In this document: in pieces, positions 6,784 through 14,927 of the stretch
Position numbering within the stretch: position 1 is the stretch's first letter
Layout of the letters: each line of letters starts with the position of its first letter
Source of the DNA: Muriiphilus sp048268845
GTDB taxonomy: Bacteria > Pseudomonadota > Alphaproteobacteria > Rhodobacterales > Rhodobacteraceae
Reading direction: 5' to 3'
Length of the DNA stretch: 64,000 nucleotides
NCBI GenBank assembly: GCA_048268845.1
Contig: JBLWUQ010000006.1
Span: 62,001-126,000 of the forward strand
Made by a program: the position numbers and the translations under genes
The notes under the pieces: generated by a model
What the model was told of the DNA's origin: nothing
Seen by the model: only the letters and a program-made list of their open reading frames with translations
Database searches by the model: none

Positions 6784-8406
6784 TCAGCTTTCAAGCCCCG
6801 GCAAGGTCACGCCGGCGCGCACCAGAGCGTCCCAGACCATCGCATCGCGGCCATAGACATCCTCGCGGTAGTTCATCCGGCCACGCGCATCGGTAAAGGC
6901 GGTGCGATAGACCAGATGCACCGGAACCGGCGTTTCCAGCGAGATCCGTGTCAGCCGTCCGGTGTTCAGAACCGAGTGGAACGTGCCTACCGGATCGTCA
7001 GTCTGCTCGGCCAGCAGCGCATAGGCGAATTCGAACGGCTTTTGCAGGCGGATGCAGCCATGGCTGAACGCGCGACGCTCGCGCAGGAACAGGGATTTCG
7101 ACGGCGTATCATGCAGATAGATGTTGTACTGATTGGGGAACATGAACTTGACCAGCCCCAGCGCATTGCCGTTGCCCGGCGGCTGGCGCAGATCATAGGG
7201 GAAGTTGGCCGGACTGTAGGCGCCCCAGTTCACCGCGCCGCGCGGCACCACGCGACCAGCGCCGTCGATCAGCTCCAGATGGCCTGCGCTGGCCCCCCCC
7301 GAGGCGATCATGCCCGGCAGGTATTCGCCCACGGAGATCGAGCGCGGCACGTTCCAGGCCGGGTTGACCTCCATGTATTCCATCACATCCGAAAACTCGG
7401 GGCTCTGGGTATTGGCGTATTGCTGGCCGATCACCGAACGGGTCTCGAAGGTGATCTTGCCGCCATCGACGATGCGGGCGGTGTAGTCGGTGAGGTTCAC
7501 CCAGATATAGCGTTTGGAACGGTCGATCGACAGCCAGCGCTCGCGCTCCATCGCGACGACCACGGCTTTCAGCCGCTCGCTGATCGGCGTGTTGATCGCC
7601 GTGATGGTGTTCGGCCCGGCAACGCCGTCGGCCTCGAAACCCATGTCTTCCTGCACCATCTGAACCGCGCGCTGGATGTCGGCGTCATAGGTCATGGTGG
7701 CGGACCGTCCGAGATAACCCATCGCGATCAGCCGGTTGCGAAGCGCGACGACAGCCGGGCCGCTTTCACCCGGACGCAGCGCGCCGGCCTGCACCGTCGG
7801 ACCCCAGCCACCGGCAGCCAGCAGCCGCTCAAGCTCGAGCTTCTTGCGCATCAGCCGGGCGTACTCCTCGGAGGTGGGCACCAGGCCGTGCATGAAGGCT
7901 TCGGGGTTCGGCGCCGCCATGAAGCCCTGCAACAACTCGGTCCCGTCGCGCCGGTTGGGATCGCGCGCCATGTTGCGGTCGATCTGCTTGGGGATCAGGA
8001 TGCCGGTCTGGATCTGGTGGGCGTAGGTCAGGAACAGCGCGGTCAGTTCGACCTCGATCCGCCCAAGATCACGCTGGCTGGTGACGTTGCGCATTGAGGC
8101 AAGCAGCCGGTCGGTGTCGTAATAGGTCACCGGCAGGCCGTGTGCGTCGGCCGACCCGATCGCCTGCAGAAGCGCCACCAGACGGGCGCGCTCACCCTCG
8201 GACTGCCCGGTCCAGACCGGGGCATAGCCGTTGGAGCGATAGAAGGCCGCGACCTCTTCCTGATCCACCGCCGCTTCGGCCACCGCCTGCGCGAAGGCGG
8301 GAAACCGCATGTCGTAGCTGTCGGCCTGGGCTGGCGCGGCAAGGCCAAGCGCAAGCGCGGTCAGCGCGGGGATGAGAACGGATTTTCGCAGAGGCAGCAG
8401 CAGCAT
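6784..8406 (-). CDS. L,D-transpeptidase, YcbB/LdtD type
   Basis: Periplasmic enzyme forming 3-3 cross-links between meso-diaminopimelate residues of peptidoglycan. Of the 540 residues, the first ~28 form a signal peptide ending AQA. A YcbB-type N-terminal scaffold follows, then a peptidoglycan-binding domain in the middle (GPAVVALRNRL to GVAGPNTITAIN) and the YkuD catalytic domain with SHGCIR (Cys near residue 451). ATG 8406 is chosen because GAGGG lies about 8 nt upstream; an ATG at 8430 lacks a good ribosome site. It is divergent from a MepK-like peptidase gene, mirroring the E. coli ycbB-ycbK neighbourhood. Confidence 0.93.
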   Translation of the reverse strand: MLLLPLRKSVLIPALTALALGLAAPAQADSYDMRFPAFAQAVAEAAVDQEEVAAFYRSNGYAPVWTGQSEGERARLVALLQAIGSADAHGLPVTYYDTDRLLASMRNVTSQRDLGRIEVELTALFLTYAHQIQTGILIPKQIDRNMARDPNRRDGTELLQGFMAAPNPEAFMHGLVPTSEEYARLMRKKLELERLLAAGGWGPTVQAGALRPGESGPAVVALRNRLIAMGYLGRSATMTYDADIQRAVQMVQEDMGFEADGVAGPNTITAINTPISERLKAVVVAMERERWLSIDRSKRYIWVNLTDYTARIVDGGKITFETRSVIGQQYANTQSPEFSDVMEYMEVNPAWNVPRSISVGEYLPGMIASGGASAGHLELIDGAGRVVPRGAVNWGAYSPANFPYDLRQPPGNGNALGLVKFMFPNQYNIYLHDTPSKSLFLRERRAFSHGCIRLQKPFEFAYALLAEQTDDPVGTFHSVLNTGRLTRISLETPVPVHLVYRTAFTDARGRMNYREDVYGRDAMVWDALVRAGVTLPGLES

Positions 8407-8741
8407 CTTGAGACCCTCGTTATGATACACTTGTTATGAAGGGGCAGATTCCCGGTTTCCTTCAATGTTGTAAGCCCTGCCGCACCTGTCCACTCACAAA
8501 GCCGCCAGCGGGCCCGATTTTGCATGGCTGCGGCATGGCTGCGACAATATGCGCGCGATTTACCACAGATTGACACCTTTCAGCAGGTTTTTGCCGATTT
8601 GGCTTGCTGCGCGCCTTTTCGGGAACAAACGGCTTGGACCGAGATTCGACCTGTGCCATAAACTTCACATCGTCTGGGGATGAGACTTCAAAGGGTCGTC
8701 AAGAATGACGGCCAGGGCAGATACGGGACGTACTGGGACAG
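8407..8741. other. 335-bp divergent intergenic region
   Basis: It separates the L,D-transpeptidase (minus) from the DUF882 peptidase (plus). No coding frame or structured RNA was recognised. A promoter-like element for the plus gene is present at 8634-8662 and is listed separately. No clear minus-strand promoter was found. Confidence 0.5.
8634..8662 (+). promoter_or_regulatory. predicted promoter of the DUF882 peptidase gene
   Basis: TTGGAC (8634-8639) and CATAAA (8657-8662) are 17 bp apart, leaving a leader of about 70 nt before the ATG at 8742. Prediction by eye only. Confidence 0.35.
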
Positions 8742-9311
8742 ATGACAGATACCAGCTCAAACGGCATCAGCCGTCGTGCGCTGCTGGGTGTATTCGCGGC
8801 AACAGCCGTGAGCGCAGCGCCGACATTCTCGAAAGCAGCAGGCTTCTTGCGCGGTGCAGGCGACATCAGGCGGATCGCGATGTATTCCGGTCGAACCGGC
8901 GAAATGGTCGACACGATTTACTGGATCGAAGGCGAATACATCAAGGACGCGCTGAACGAGGTCACCTATTTCATGCGTGACTGGCGCACCGACGAGACCC
9001 TCGGCATCGACAACCGCACCGTCGACATCATGGCGGCGGCGCATCGGCTTCTCGACGTGAACGAGCCCTATACGCTCCTGTCGGGCTACCGCTCGCCGGC
9101 GACCAACGCGATGCTCAGGTCACGCTCGCGCGGCGTGGCGCGGAACTCGCTGCACATGAAGGGTCAGGCAGCCGATCTTCGGCTCAAGGACCGCTCGGTC
9201 AACCAGATATTCCAGGCGGCGACCGCCTGCCGTGGCGGTGGCGTCGGCAAATACTCGGGCTCGGATTTCGTCCACATGGATTGCGGCGTGGTGCGAAGCT
9301 GGGGCGGGTGA
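8742..9311 (+). CDS. DUF882 / YcbK (MepK-like) zinc peptidase, Tat-exported
   Basis: Predicted periplasmic peptidoglycan endopeptidase of 189 residues. The N-terminus has a twin-arginine signal (SRRALLG, residues 10-16, then a hydrophobic Ala-rich stretch). The M15-like zinc site is complete: His138 and Asp145 in SLHMKGQAADLR and His178 in FVHMD; the SGYRSPATN motif sits at 114-122. E. coli MepK, of the same family, cleaves 3-3 cross-links made by L,D-transpeptidases. Its divergent position beside an L,D-transpeptidase suggests the two make and cut the same bond. Confidence 0.9.
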   Translation: MTDTSSNGISRRALLGVFAATAVSAAPTFSKAAGFLRGAGDIRRIAMYSGRTGEMVDTIYWIEGEYIKDALNEVTYFMRDWRTDETLGIDNRTVDIMAAAHRLLDVNEPYTLLSGYRSPATNAMLRSRSRGVARNSLHMKGQAADLRLKDRSVNQIFQAATACRGGGVGKYSGSDFVHMDCGVVRSWGG

Positions 9312-9330
9312 TACCTGTCACATCGGACAA

Positions 9331-9363
9331 CGAAAGCCCCGGCCCCTGCGGTCGGGGTTTTCG
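9331..9363. terminator. terminator downstream of the DUF882 gene
   Basis: An 11-bp stem with one wobble (9331-9341 with 9353-9363) has its own T run in the right arm and an A run in the left arm, so it may work in both directions between the DUF882 gene and the convergent cytochrome operon. Confidence 0.75.
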
Positions 9364-9395
9364 TTTCAGGCAGCAGGATCGTTGTCGCCGCCCGC

Positions 9396-10055
9396 TCAGG
9401 ACGACTTGAGCCGCCAGGGTTCGTTCGCCTCAAGATAGGCTTCCTGTTCCGGCGTCAGGTCGATGTGATCGAATCCCCGGATCATCGGGCGCAGGTGCGC
9501 GCGAAAGCCGTGGCCGACCGTCAGAAGGTAGACGTGGACGATGATGAAGGACAGGATCACATAGGCCACCAGCACGTGCAGGTTGGCCACAAGTGTCAGA
9601 AAAGCCCCGGAATTCGCCAGCGGCTCCCACATGCTGTAGGTCAGATACAACAGCCCGGTGATCCAGATCGCCGGGAACACCACCACCTTCATCATGAAGT
9701 AGGTCAGCACCTGCAACGGGTTGTGCTTGCGCCACAGCATCTTGCGATAGGGATGCTCCTCGCCGCGGAACACGCCCCAGGCATAGAACCGCGCGACCTT
9801 GAACAGCCCGTCGAACCTCGGCACGAACTGGCGCCAGTTTCCGGTGGTGACGAACCAGAAGATCGCGAACACCCAGACCGCCATCAGCACCAGCGCCGTG
9901 AGCGTATGCAGCATCACCGCCGGGCCGAACGGGATCAGGTTGTGCGCGCCGTTCAGGCCCAGCCCGGTGAACAGCAGGATGAAGATCAACAGCATCTGGG
10001 TCCAGTGCCAGAGCCGTTCGAACCGCGGATAGACCTTGACCAGACGCTTAGTCAT
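9396..10055 (-). CDS. membrane cytochrome b (cytochrome b561 / dehydrogenase gamma-subunit type)
   Basis: 219-residue integral membrane protein with about four to five hydrophobic helices and histidines placed to hold b hemes (LWHWTQ near residue 16, MLHTLTA, NLHVLVAYVI, FIIVHVYLL). This fold, seen in formate dehydrogenase and Ni-Fe hydrogenase gamma subunits, exchanges electrons with the quinone pool. ATG 10055 is preferred because GGAAGGGAG lies 6 nt upstream. It overlaps the stop of the octaheme cytochrome gene by 8 bp, so it is presumably its quinone-side partner. Confidence 0.88.
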   Translation of the reverse strand: MTKRLVKVYPRFERLWHWTQMLLIFILLFTGLGLNGAHNLIPFGPAVMLHTLTALVLMAVWVFAIFWFVTTGNWRQFVPRFDGLFKVARFYAWGVFRGEEHPYRKMLWRKHNPLQVLTYFMMKVVVFPAIWITGLLYLTYSMWEPLANSGAFLTLVANLHVLVAYVILSFIIVHVYLLTVGHGFRAHLRPMIRGFDHIDLTPEQEAYLEANEPWRLKSS

Positions 10056-11697
10056 GCGACGCTCCCTTCCTGCGGGCGATGAGGCGCAAGAGCGCGTGGC
10101 CGCCGACACCCAGCAGCACCGCCAGCACCATGAGCCGCCCGATCAGGCCAGCCGGCGAATTCGGATTTGCCCCCGGCATGTAGATGCCTGCCAGATCGGC
10201 CAGTCGCCCGTCCCGCGCATGGCAGGACGCGCAGTCCATCGCGTCTTCGGCCGGCGCGACCATGTGGGTGATCGGCCAATACATATAGGTGTCGACGAAG
10301 CCGTATTCGCCCGAATACTCGGCCCCCGCCGCCTTCATCCCGGCCTCGATCGCCTTGCCCCAGTCGAAGTTGGTCCAGAACGCAGTGTCGGTGTCCGGCC
10401 CCCAGGTATGGGTATAGGCCAGCGTGTTCAGCACGGAATCATAGGCCTGCCGCCCCTCCATCCGCTTGAACGGCCAGATCCGGCTGACGCCATCCTCGGG
10501 GTTGCCGTCGAACCGGTTGACCTCGACCACCGCCGTCGGGTCGATGATGTCACCGCCCAGGGTGTATTCGACCTGACCGTCGAACCAGGCATAATAGGGC
10601 ACAACATCCTCGCCCCATTCGAAATCGCCCTTGGTCGACAGGTAGGTATGCAGCTCCTCGCCCGCCGACGAGGTAAAGCCGTGCTCGGCGATCGGCTTGC
10701 CGTCCGGCCCAAGTTTCCCGGCGGTCGACCAGTCCCAGACCGTCTTGGTCGGCACTCCGCCGCGCGCGAACGCAGGGATGTGGCAGGTCGAGCAGGCCAC
10801 GACGTCGACGTGATCGTTGAGCTTGATGCCCATCAGCGTCGCCGGGTGCGGGTCGGTCGAATGGCAGCTTTCGCAGGTCGCCACGTCGCGCCGCGCGCCG
10901 GGCTTGCCGGTGCCGGTCGGGTCGGAGGCCAGCACGTCATAGCGGCTGCCGGCCCAGATGTGCTGGTCCGTTACGTGGCAGGTCGAACAGACGAAGTTGT
11001 GGCCGTCCGGCGACATGTGGACATCGACCGACCGGTCGGGCGCGAACAGGGCCGAACTGAGATCGCCGTGTTTCACGTTGTCGCCGCCACCGCCGTAGAA
11101 GTGGCAATTGCCGCAATTGTCCCGCCCCGGCAGGCCGACGCTTTGCGCCGCCAATGACAGGTTCACCGGCCAGGCCCGCGCGCCGGTGATCGTCAGGGTT
11201 CCCGGCTTCACCGGATCGAGCGGCGGGTTGCCGGCGGTGTCCGCGGCCTTGGTATATTGCCCCGAGCGGTCGTGACAGGCGAGGCAGTCGACGGCAGTCG
11301 ATTGCGCTGGCGGCGGGCTCGACATGTCGTCCCAGCCATAGCCCGCATGGCACGAGGTGCAGCGCGCTTCGTTGCTGGCAACGTTGCCGCAGAACGAGTT
11401 GATGACGTTCGACTTGCCCAGTTCCTGCCCGGCGCTGGAGGTGAAGCTCCACGTATAATGGATCGAGTGCATCACCTGGTCGTCGGCTTCGGTGTGGCAA
11501 CTGAGACAGGCGGCGGTCACGGCCGGGCCGGAGGTGAATGTCTGTTGCAGGATCCCGAACGCGCTGTGGTCCGCCGTGGTCGTATTGGCCAGACCGACCG
11601 GCGCGGGCGCCGGGGTCGGCGTATCGTCCTGCGCCATGACCGGCGCGGCCAGGACAAGTGCTGCGGCCAGGATCAGCCGGCATAGCGTCCGTATCAT
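10048..11697 (-). CDS. octaheme c-type cytochrome, tetrathionate reductase (Otr) family
   Basis: 549-residue periplasmic multiheme protein. After a signal peptide (cleavage near VMAQD) there are eight CxxCH heme motifs: CLSCH, CTSCH, CLACH, CGNCH, CSTCH, CESCH, CSTCH and CASCH. A single C-terminal transmembrane helix (LIGRLMVLAVLLGVGGHALL) with a basic tail anchors it. The number and order of motifs fit octaheme tetrathionate reductase, which in vitro reduces tetrathionate, nitrite or hydroxylamine; the physiological substrate here is unknown. ATG 11697 has AGGAGG 5 nt upstream. The downstream cytochrome b gene overlaps it. Confidence 0.88.
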   Translation of the reverse strand: MIRTLCRLILAAALVLAAPVMAQDDTPTPAPAPVGLANTTTADHSAFGILQQTFTSGPAVTAACLSCHTEADDQVMHSIHYTWSFTSSAGQELGKSNVINSFCGNVASNEARCTSCHAGYGWDDMSSPPPAQSTAVDCLACHDRSGQYTKAADTAGNPPLDPVKPGTLTITGARAWPVNLSLAAQSVGLPGRDNCGNCHFYGGGGDNVKHGDLSSALFAPDRSVDVHMSPDGHNFVCSTCHVTDQHIWAGSRYDVLASDPTGTGKPGARRDVATCESCHSTDPHPATLMGIKLNDHVDVVACSTCHIPAFARGGVPTKTVWDWSTAGKLGPDGKPIAEHGFTSSAGEELHTYLSTKGDFEWGEDVVPYYAWFDGQVEYTLGGDIIDPTAVVEVNRFDGNPEDGVSRIWPFKRMEGRQAYDSVLNTLAYTHTWGPDTDTAFWTNFDWGKAIEAGMKAAGAEYSGEYGFVDTYMYWPITHMVAPAEDAMDCASCHARDGRLADLAGIYMPGANPNSPAGLIGRLMVLAVLLGVGGHALLRLIARRKGASHD

Positions 11698-12034
11698 GCT
11701 GCCTCCTCGCCCGCGCACTGGCGGCTTGGTATTCCAGTTGAGGAATGTTGCGCCTTTTTCGCGCAAAACGCGAGGGCATCGTTTGACGCAGGGGCAAACT
11801 TCGGTTGGCCTGCTGCTTCACCAGCTTCGGGCATCAGGTTGTGGATCACGGCGAATTTCCGCGCCTGATGAATACCCTGCGCAGCGATGCCCGACCGAAG
11901 ACGCCGGTTGACTTGACGTGATATCGCGGCTCTCAATCTGCTTTGTGAACAGGGGATATCTTCTTTCACATCCGCAAGTTGGGATGTGCATGGCCGATGG
12001 CTGCGGTGGTCAACATACGGGCGAAGGGGCGGGC
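11698..12034. other. 337-bp divergent intergenic region
   Basis: It lies between the octaheme cytochrome (minus) and the HEPN gene (plus). An open plus-strand extension of the HEPN frame begins at 11918 but lacks a ribosome site and family-like sequence. TTGACT/TTGACG elements near 11908-11917 are possible -35 boxes without a good -10. No TTGAT-N4-ATCAA (FNR-type) site was found for the cytochrome operon. Confidence 0.45.
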
Positions 12035-12679
12035 ATGGTATTTGAAAGCCTGAAGACCAGACAACGCGAGATCCGGGAGTCCTTTCCGCCGGATTTCGCG
12101 CTGAGAATCCACCGCGCCATAAGCTGGGCCGGGCGCGCCGAGCGCGAAGCCGACGATCCGGATGCGGCCTTCGTGTTCTGGTGGGTGGCCTTCAATGCCG
12201 CCTATGCAAACGACCTTGGCGAAGGAGAAGCGCGCGCCGAGTTCAAGGACTTCTTCGCCCGGCTGCACGCGCTCGACCACGACGGCAGGCTCTACAACGC
12301 GGTCTGGACCACCTTCTCGGGGAGGATCCGGGTGTTCCTCGAAAACCCCTATGTCTATTCGCCGTTCTGGAAGCACCACAACGGCAACCCCGACTACGCG
12401 GACTGGTCGGACCGGTTCCGGCGTGCCAAGCGCGTTTTTCATGCCGGGCTTGTCGGCAAGGACACTGCCCTGATCCTGTCGATGCTGTTTGACCGGCTCT
12501 ATGTCCTGCGCAACCAGATCCTGCACGGTGGGGCGACCTGGAATTCAAGGGTCAACCGCGACCAGATCCGCGATGCCGCGGCCATCCTCGGCACGATGGT
12601 CCCGATCATGCTGGATCTGATGATGGACAATCCCCACAAGGACTGGGGCCGGCCCTTCTACCCCGTGGTCGAGGCCTGA
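12035..12679 (+). CDS. HEPN-domain protein (Apea-like), possible ribonuclease
   Basis: 214-residue soluble, mainly helical protein. Two features fit the Apea-like HEPN fold: an FVFWWVAFNAAYA helix near residues 46-58 and the R-x4-H motif RNQILHGG at about 159-166. In active HEPN proteins that Arg-His pair cleaves RNA, so RNase activity is possible but not shown. ATG 12035 is chosen because AAGGGGC precedes it. The stop is 3 bp before the WYL regulator ATG, indicating one operon. HEPN proteins are frequent in toxin-antitoxin and phage-defence loci; the general function here is inferred. Confidence 0.75.
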   Translation: MVFESLKTRQREIRESFPPDFALRIHRAISWAGRAEREADDPDAAFVFWWVAFNAAYANDLGEGEARAEFKDFFARLHALDHDGRLYNAVWTTFSGRIRVFLENPYVYSPFWKHHNGNPDYADWSDRFRRAKRVFHAGLVGKDTALILSMLFDRLYVLRNQILHGGATWNSRVNRDQIRDAAAILGTMVPIMLDLMMDNPHKDWGRPFYPVVEA

Positions 12680-12682
12680 AGC

Positions 12683-13660
12683 ATGGCGTTTGCGAAGGGG
12701 CTCGACCTGTTGCGGCTGGCGGATTTCGCGACGGCGAGCCACCTCGGCGTGAGCCTCGAACAGATCCGCGACGAGTTCGGCGTCAGCCACCGCACCGCGC
12801 AGCGCATGACCGATGCGCTGGAAGACGCCTTTCCGAACGCCGTGCAGGTCATCGAGGACCGCGAGCGCCGGCGGCGCTGGATGATGCGGGAAGTGCCGCT
12901 GGCACGGCTCGCGCTGTCTGGCGAGGACGAACTGGAAGCGCTCGACCTCGCGGTTTCGCGGCTGCGCGGCGATGGCGACAGCCGCCAGGCCGCGGCGCTC
13001 TCGGCCCTGCGGCACCGGCTCGTGGCAGCGCTGCCGCCGCGCGCCGCCCGCCGCTATGAGGCCGACGCCGAGGCCATGCTCGAGGCGCACGGCATGGCCG
13101 CGCGGCCCGGACCGAATGTCGAGATCGACGACGCCGTGGCCGCGGTGATCGCCGAAGCCCTGCGCGGCCCCACCCGCCTTGCTTTCGGCTACCGGGGCCA
13201 GCGCCGGTTGGTCGAGCCCTACGGCATCCTGCTCGGCGCGCGGCGCTACCTCGTCGCCCGCCTTGCCGATGCCGATGGCGCATACAGGCATTTCCGCGTC
13301 GACCTGATCGAGGCCCCCGAGGATACCGGCGTCTGGTTTGCCCGCGACCCCGGCTTTACCCTCGCCGATCATGCCGCGCGCGCCTTCGGTTCCTATCAGG
13401 ACGAGGATGAATATGGCGAGGTGGTCTGGCGCTTCCGCCCCGAGGCTTCCGACCGCGCCGCCGAATGGCGTTTTCACCCGCGTCAGCGGACCCGGCACCT
13501 CGACGATGGCAGTCTCGAGGTGCGGTTCAACGCCTCGGGCTGGCTTGAGATGGCCTGGCACCTCTATCAATGGGGCAACGCGGTTGAGGTGATCGCGCCG
13601 GAGGGTCTGCGGGTTCTGGTCGAGGGGCACCAGCGCAGCGATTTCCCCAGCCCTCCATGA
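12683..13660 (+). CDS. WYL-domain helix-turn-helix transcriptional regulator
   Basis: 325-residue regulator in three parts: an N-terminal winged HTH (about 8-70, with VSHRTAQRMTDALEDAF as recognition region), a central WYL domain (about 150-220, with FGYRGQRR, VEPYGILL and RRYLVAR) and a C-terminal WCX extension (about 245-322). The first position of the WYL motif is Arg instead of Trp. WYL domains sense nucleic acid or nucleotide ligands and often control defence or DNA-damage genes. It is coupled to the HEPN gene (3-bp gap) and lies 130 bp before the exonuclease gene. Regulation of this block by its own WYL protein is likely but inferred. Confidence 0.9.
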   Translation: MAFAKGLDLLRLADFATASHLGVSLEQIRDEFGVSHRTAQRMTDALEDAFPNAVQVIEDRERRRRWMMREVPLARLALSGEDELEALDLAVSRLRGDGDSRQAAALSALRHRLVAALPPRAARRYEADAEAMLEAHGMAARPGPNVEIDDAVAAVIAEALRGPTRLAFGYRGQRRLVEPYGILLGARRYLVARLADADGAYRHFRVDLIEAPEDTGVWFARDPGFTLADHAARAFGSYQDEDEYGEVVWRFRPEASDRAAEWRFHPRQRTRHLDDGSLEVRFNASGWLEMAWHLYQWGNAVEVIAPEGLRVLVEGHQRSDFPSPP

Positions 13661-13676
13661 TGTTCACACTATGTTC
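13661..13676. promoter_or_regulatory. possible operator: TGTTC direct repeat
   Basis: TGTTC occurs at 13661-13665 and again at 13672-13676, an 11-bp period (one helical turn), directly after the WYL stop and 115 bp before the exonuclease start. It is a reasonable site for the WYL protein, but the repeat is short and could be chance. Confidence 0.25.
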
Positions 13677-13790
13677 GACAAAACAAGGTAAACCTGCACA
13701 AGTCCGCCCGACGATATGCCAAGTTTTGACACCCTTGCCGATTATAACCGAGTCGCGGGCCGAGAGGCTCGCCGCACGAGGAGATGACGA

Positions 13791-14927
13791 GTGACGATGT
13801 TGCGATTGATCCATTCCTCGGATCTCCATCTGGGCAAGCGCTTCGCGCGCTTCCCGGTGGAGATCAGCGGCCGCCTCACCGAGGCCCGTCATGGCATCCT
13901 GACCCGGCTCGCCCAGGCCGCGCGCGACGCGGGCGCGGGCCATGTGCTGGTCGCCGGAGACGTGTTCGACACCGAGACGCCCAGCCCGCGGGTGCTGAGC
14001 CAGGCCCTGGCAGCCATGGCCGACGACAGCGCGATCAAGTGGTGGATCATTCCGGGCAACCACGACAGCCTCGCGGCCGAAGGCCTGTGGGACGGCTTCT
14101 CAGCCGGCGCTCCCGTGAACGTTCATCTTCTGCGCAGCGATGACCCTGTTGAGATCGCTCCGGGTGCCTGGCTCCTGCCCGCCCCGCTGCCGAGGCGGCG
14201 TCCCGGCGCCGACCTGACCGAGCCGATGGACCGCGCCGCGACGCCCGAGGGGAGCCTGCGGATCGGCCTTGCGCACGGTCCGGTGACGGATTTTTCCGAG
14301 GAAGGCGAAAGCAGCGATGCCGTGATCGCGCCGGACCGTGCGGCACGCGCCGGGCTTGATTACCTCGCCCTGGGCGACTGGCATGGGCAGATGCGGATCG
14401 GCGAGCGGACCTGGTATTCCGGCACGCCGGAATACACCGATTTCCGTCACTCCGGTCGCGGCGCCTGTCTCTCGGTTTCCCTGACGCCCGGCCACCCGCC
14501 CGAGGTCACGCCGATCGAGACCGGCCAGTTCCATTGGCAGGCCCCCGACCTCGCGCTGCTGCCGGGCACAGACCCGGCGGCCGCGCTCGCAGCACTCCTG
14601 CCAGCGCAACGCAGCGCCCGGCGCGACCACCTCCTGAAGATCACGGCAACAGGGCGGGCAAGCCTGGCCGAACAGGCCGCCCTTGCCGCCGCCGCCCGCG
14701 CCGTGGACCCGGATTTCGGGCATTTCGAGCTCATCACCGACCGGCTCGCCACCGAATTCGCCGCCGCCGACCTCGACGCCATCGACCGCGCGGGTGCCCT
14801 GCGTCTTGCGGCCGAAAGCCTTGCTGTACGGGCCGCCGACGAGACCCGATCCGCCGAGAGCCGCCGGACCGCCGAGGCCGCGCTCAACCGTCTTTACAGC
14901 TACCTCCATGCCGAGGGTGCGGCATGA
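13791..14927 (+). CDS. SbcD/Mre11-like DNA repair exonuclease (calcineurin-like phosphoesterase)
   Basis: 378-residue metallophosphoesterase with all nuclease motifs in order: SDLHLG (residues 10-15), GDVFD (56-60), GNHD (about 89-92), LAHGP and LGDWHG. The remainder is a helical C-terminal region of the kind that docks on a Rad50-type ATPase. The start is GTG 13791, with AGGAG seven nt upstream; ATG 13797 is too far from it. The stop overlaps the ATPase start by 4 bp (ATGA), as in sbcD-sbcC and yhaO-yhaN operons. Expected function: Mn2+-dependent processing of DNA ends with the ATPase. Confidence 0.9.
   Translation: MTMLRLIHSSDLHLGKRFARFPVEISGRLTEARHGILTRLAQAARDAGAGHVLVAGDVFDTETPSPRVLSQALAAMADDSAIKWWIIPGNHDSLAAEGLWDGFSAGAPVNVHLLRSDDPVEIAPGAWLLPAPLPRRRPGADLTEPMDRAATPEGSLRIGLAHGPVTDFSEEGESSDAVIAPDRAARAGLDYLALGDWHGQMRIGERTWYSGTPEYTDFRHSGRGACLSVSLTPGHPPEVTPIETGQFHWQAPDLALLPGTDPAAALAALLPAQRSARRDHLLKITATGRASLAEQAALAAAARAVDPDFGHFELITDRLATEFAAADLDAIDRAGALRLAAESLAVRAADETRSAESRRTAEAALNRLYSYLHAEGAA

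Noticed and set aside
11698..12034. FNR/Crp-type anaerobic box for the octaheme cytochrome operon
   Set aside because: TTGACGTGATATC near 11913 only vaguely resembles TTGAT-N4-ATCAA and lacks the second half.
14534..14923. 130-residue N-terminal extension of the SbcC-like ATPase
   Set aside because: It overlaps the nuclease gene in another frame and is Arg/Pro-rich. The ATG at 14924, coupled to the nuclease stop, gives the family start.
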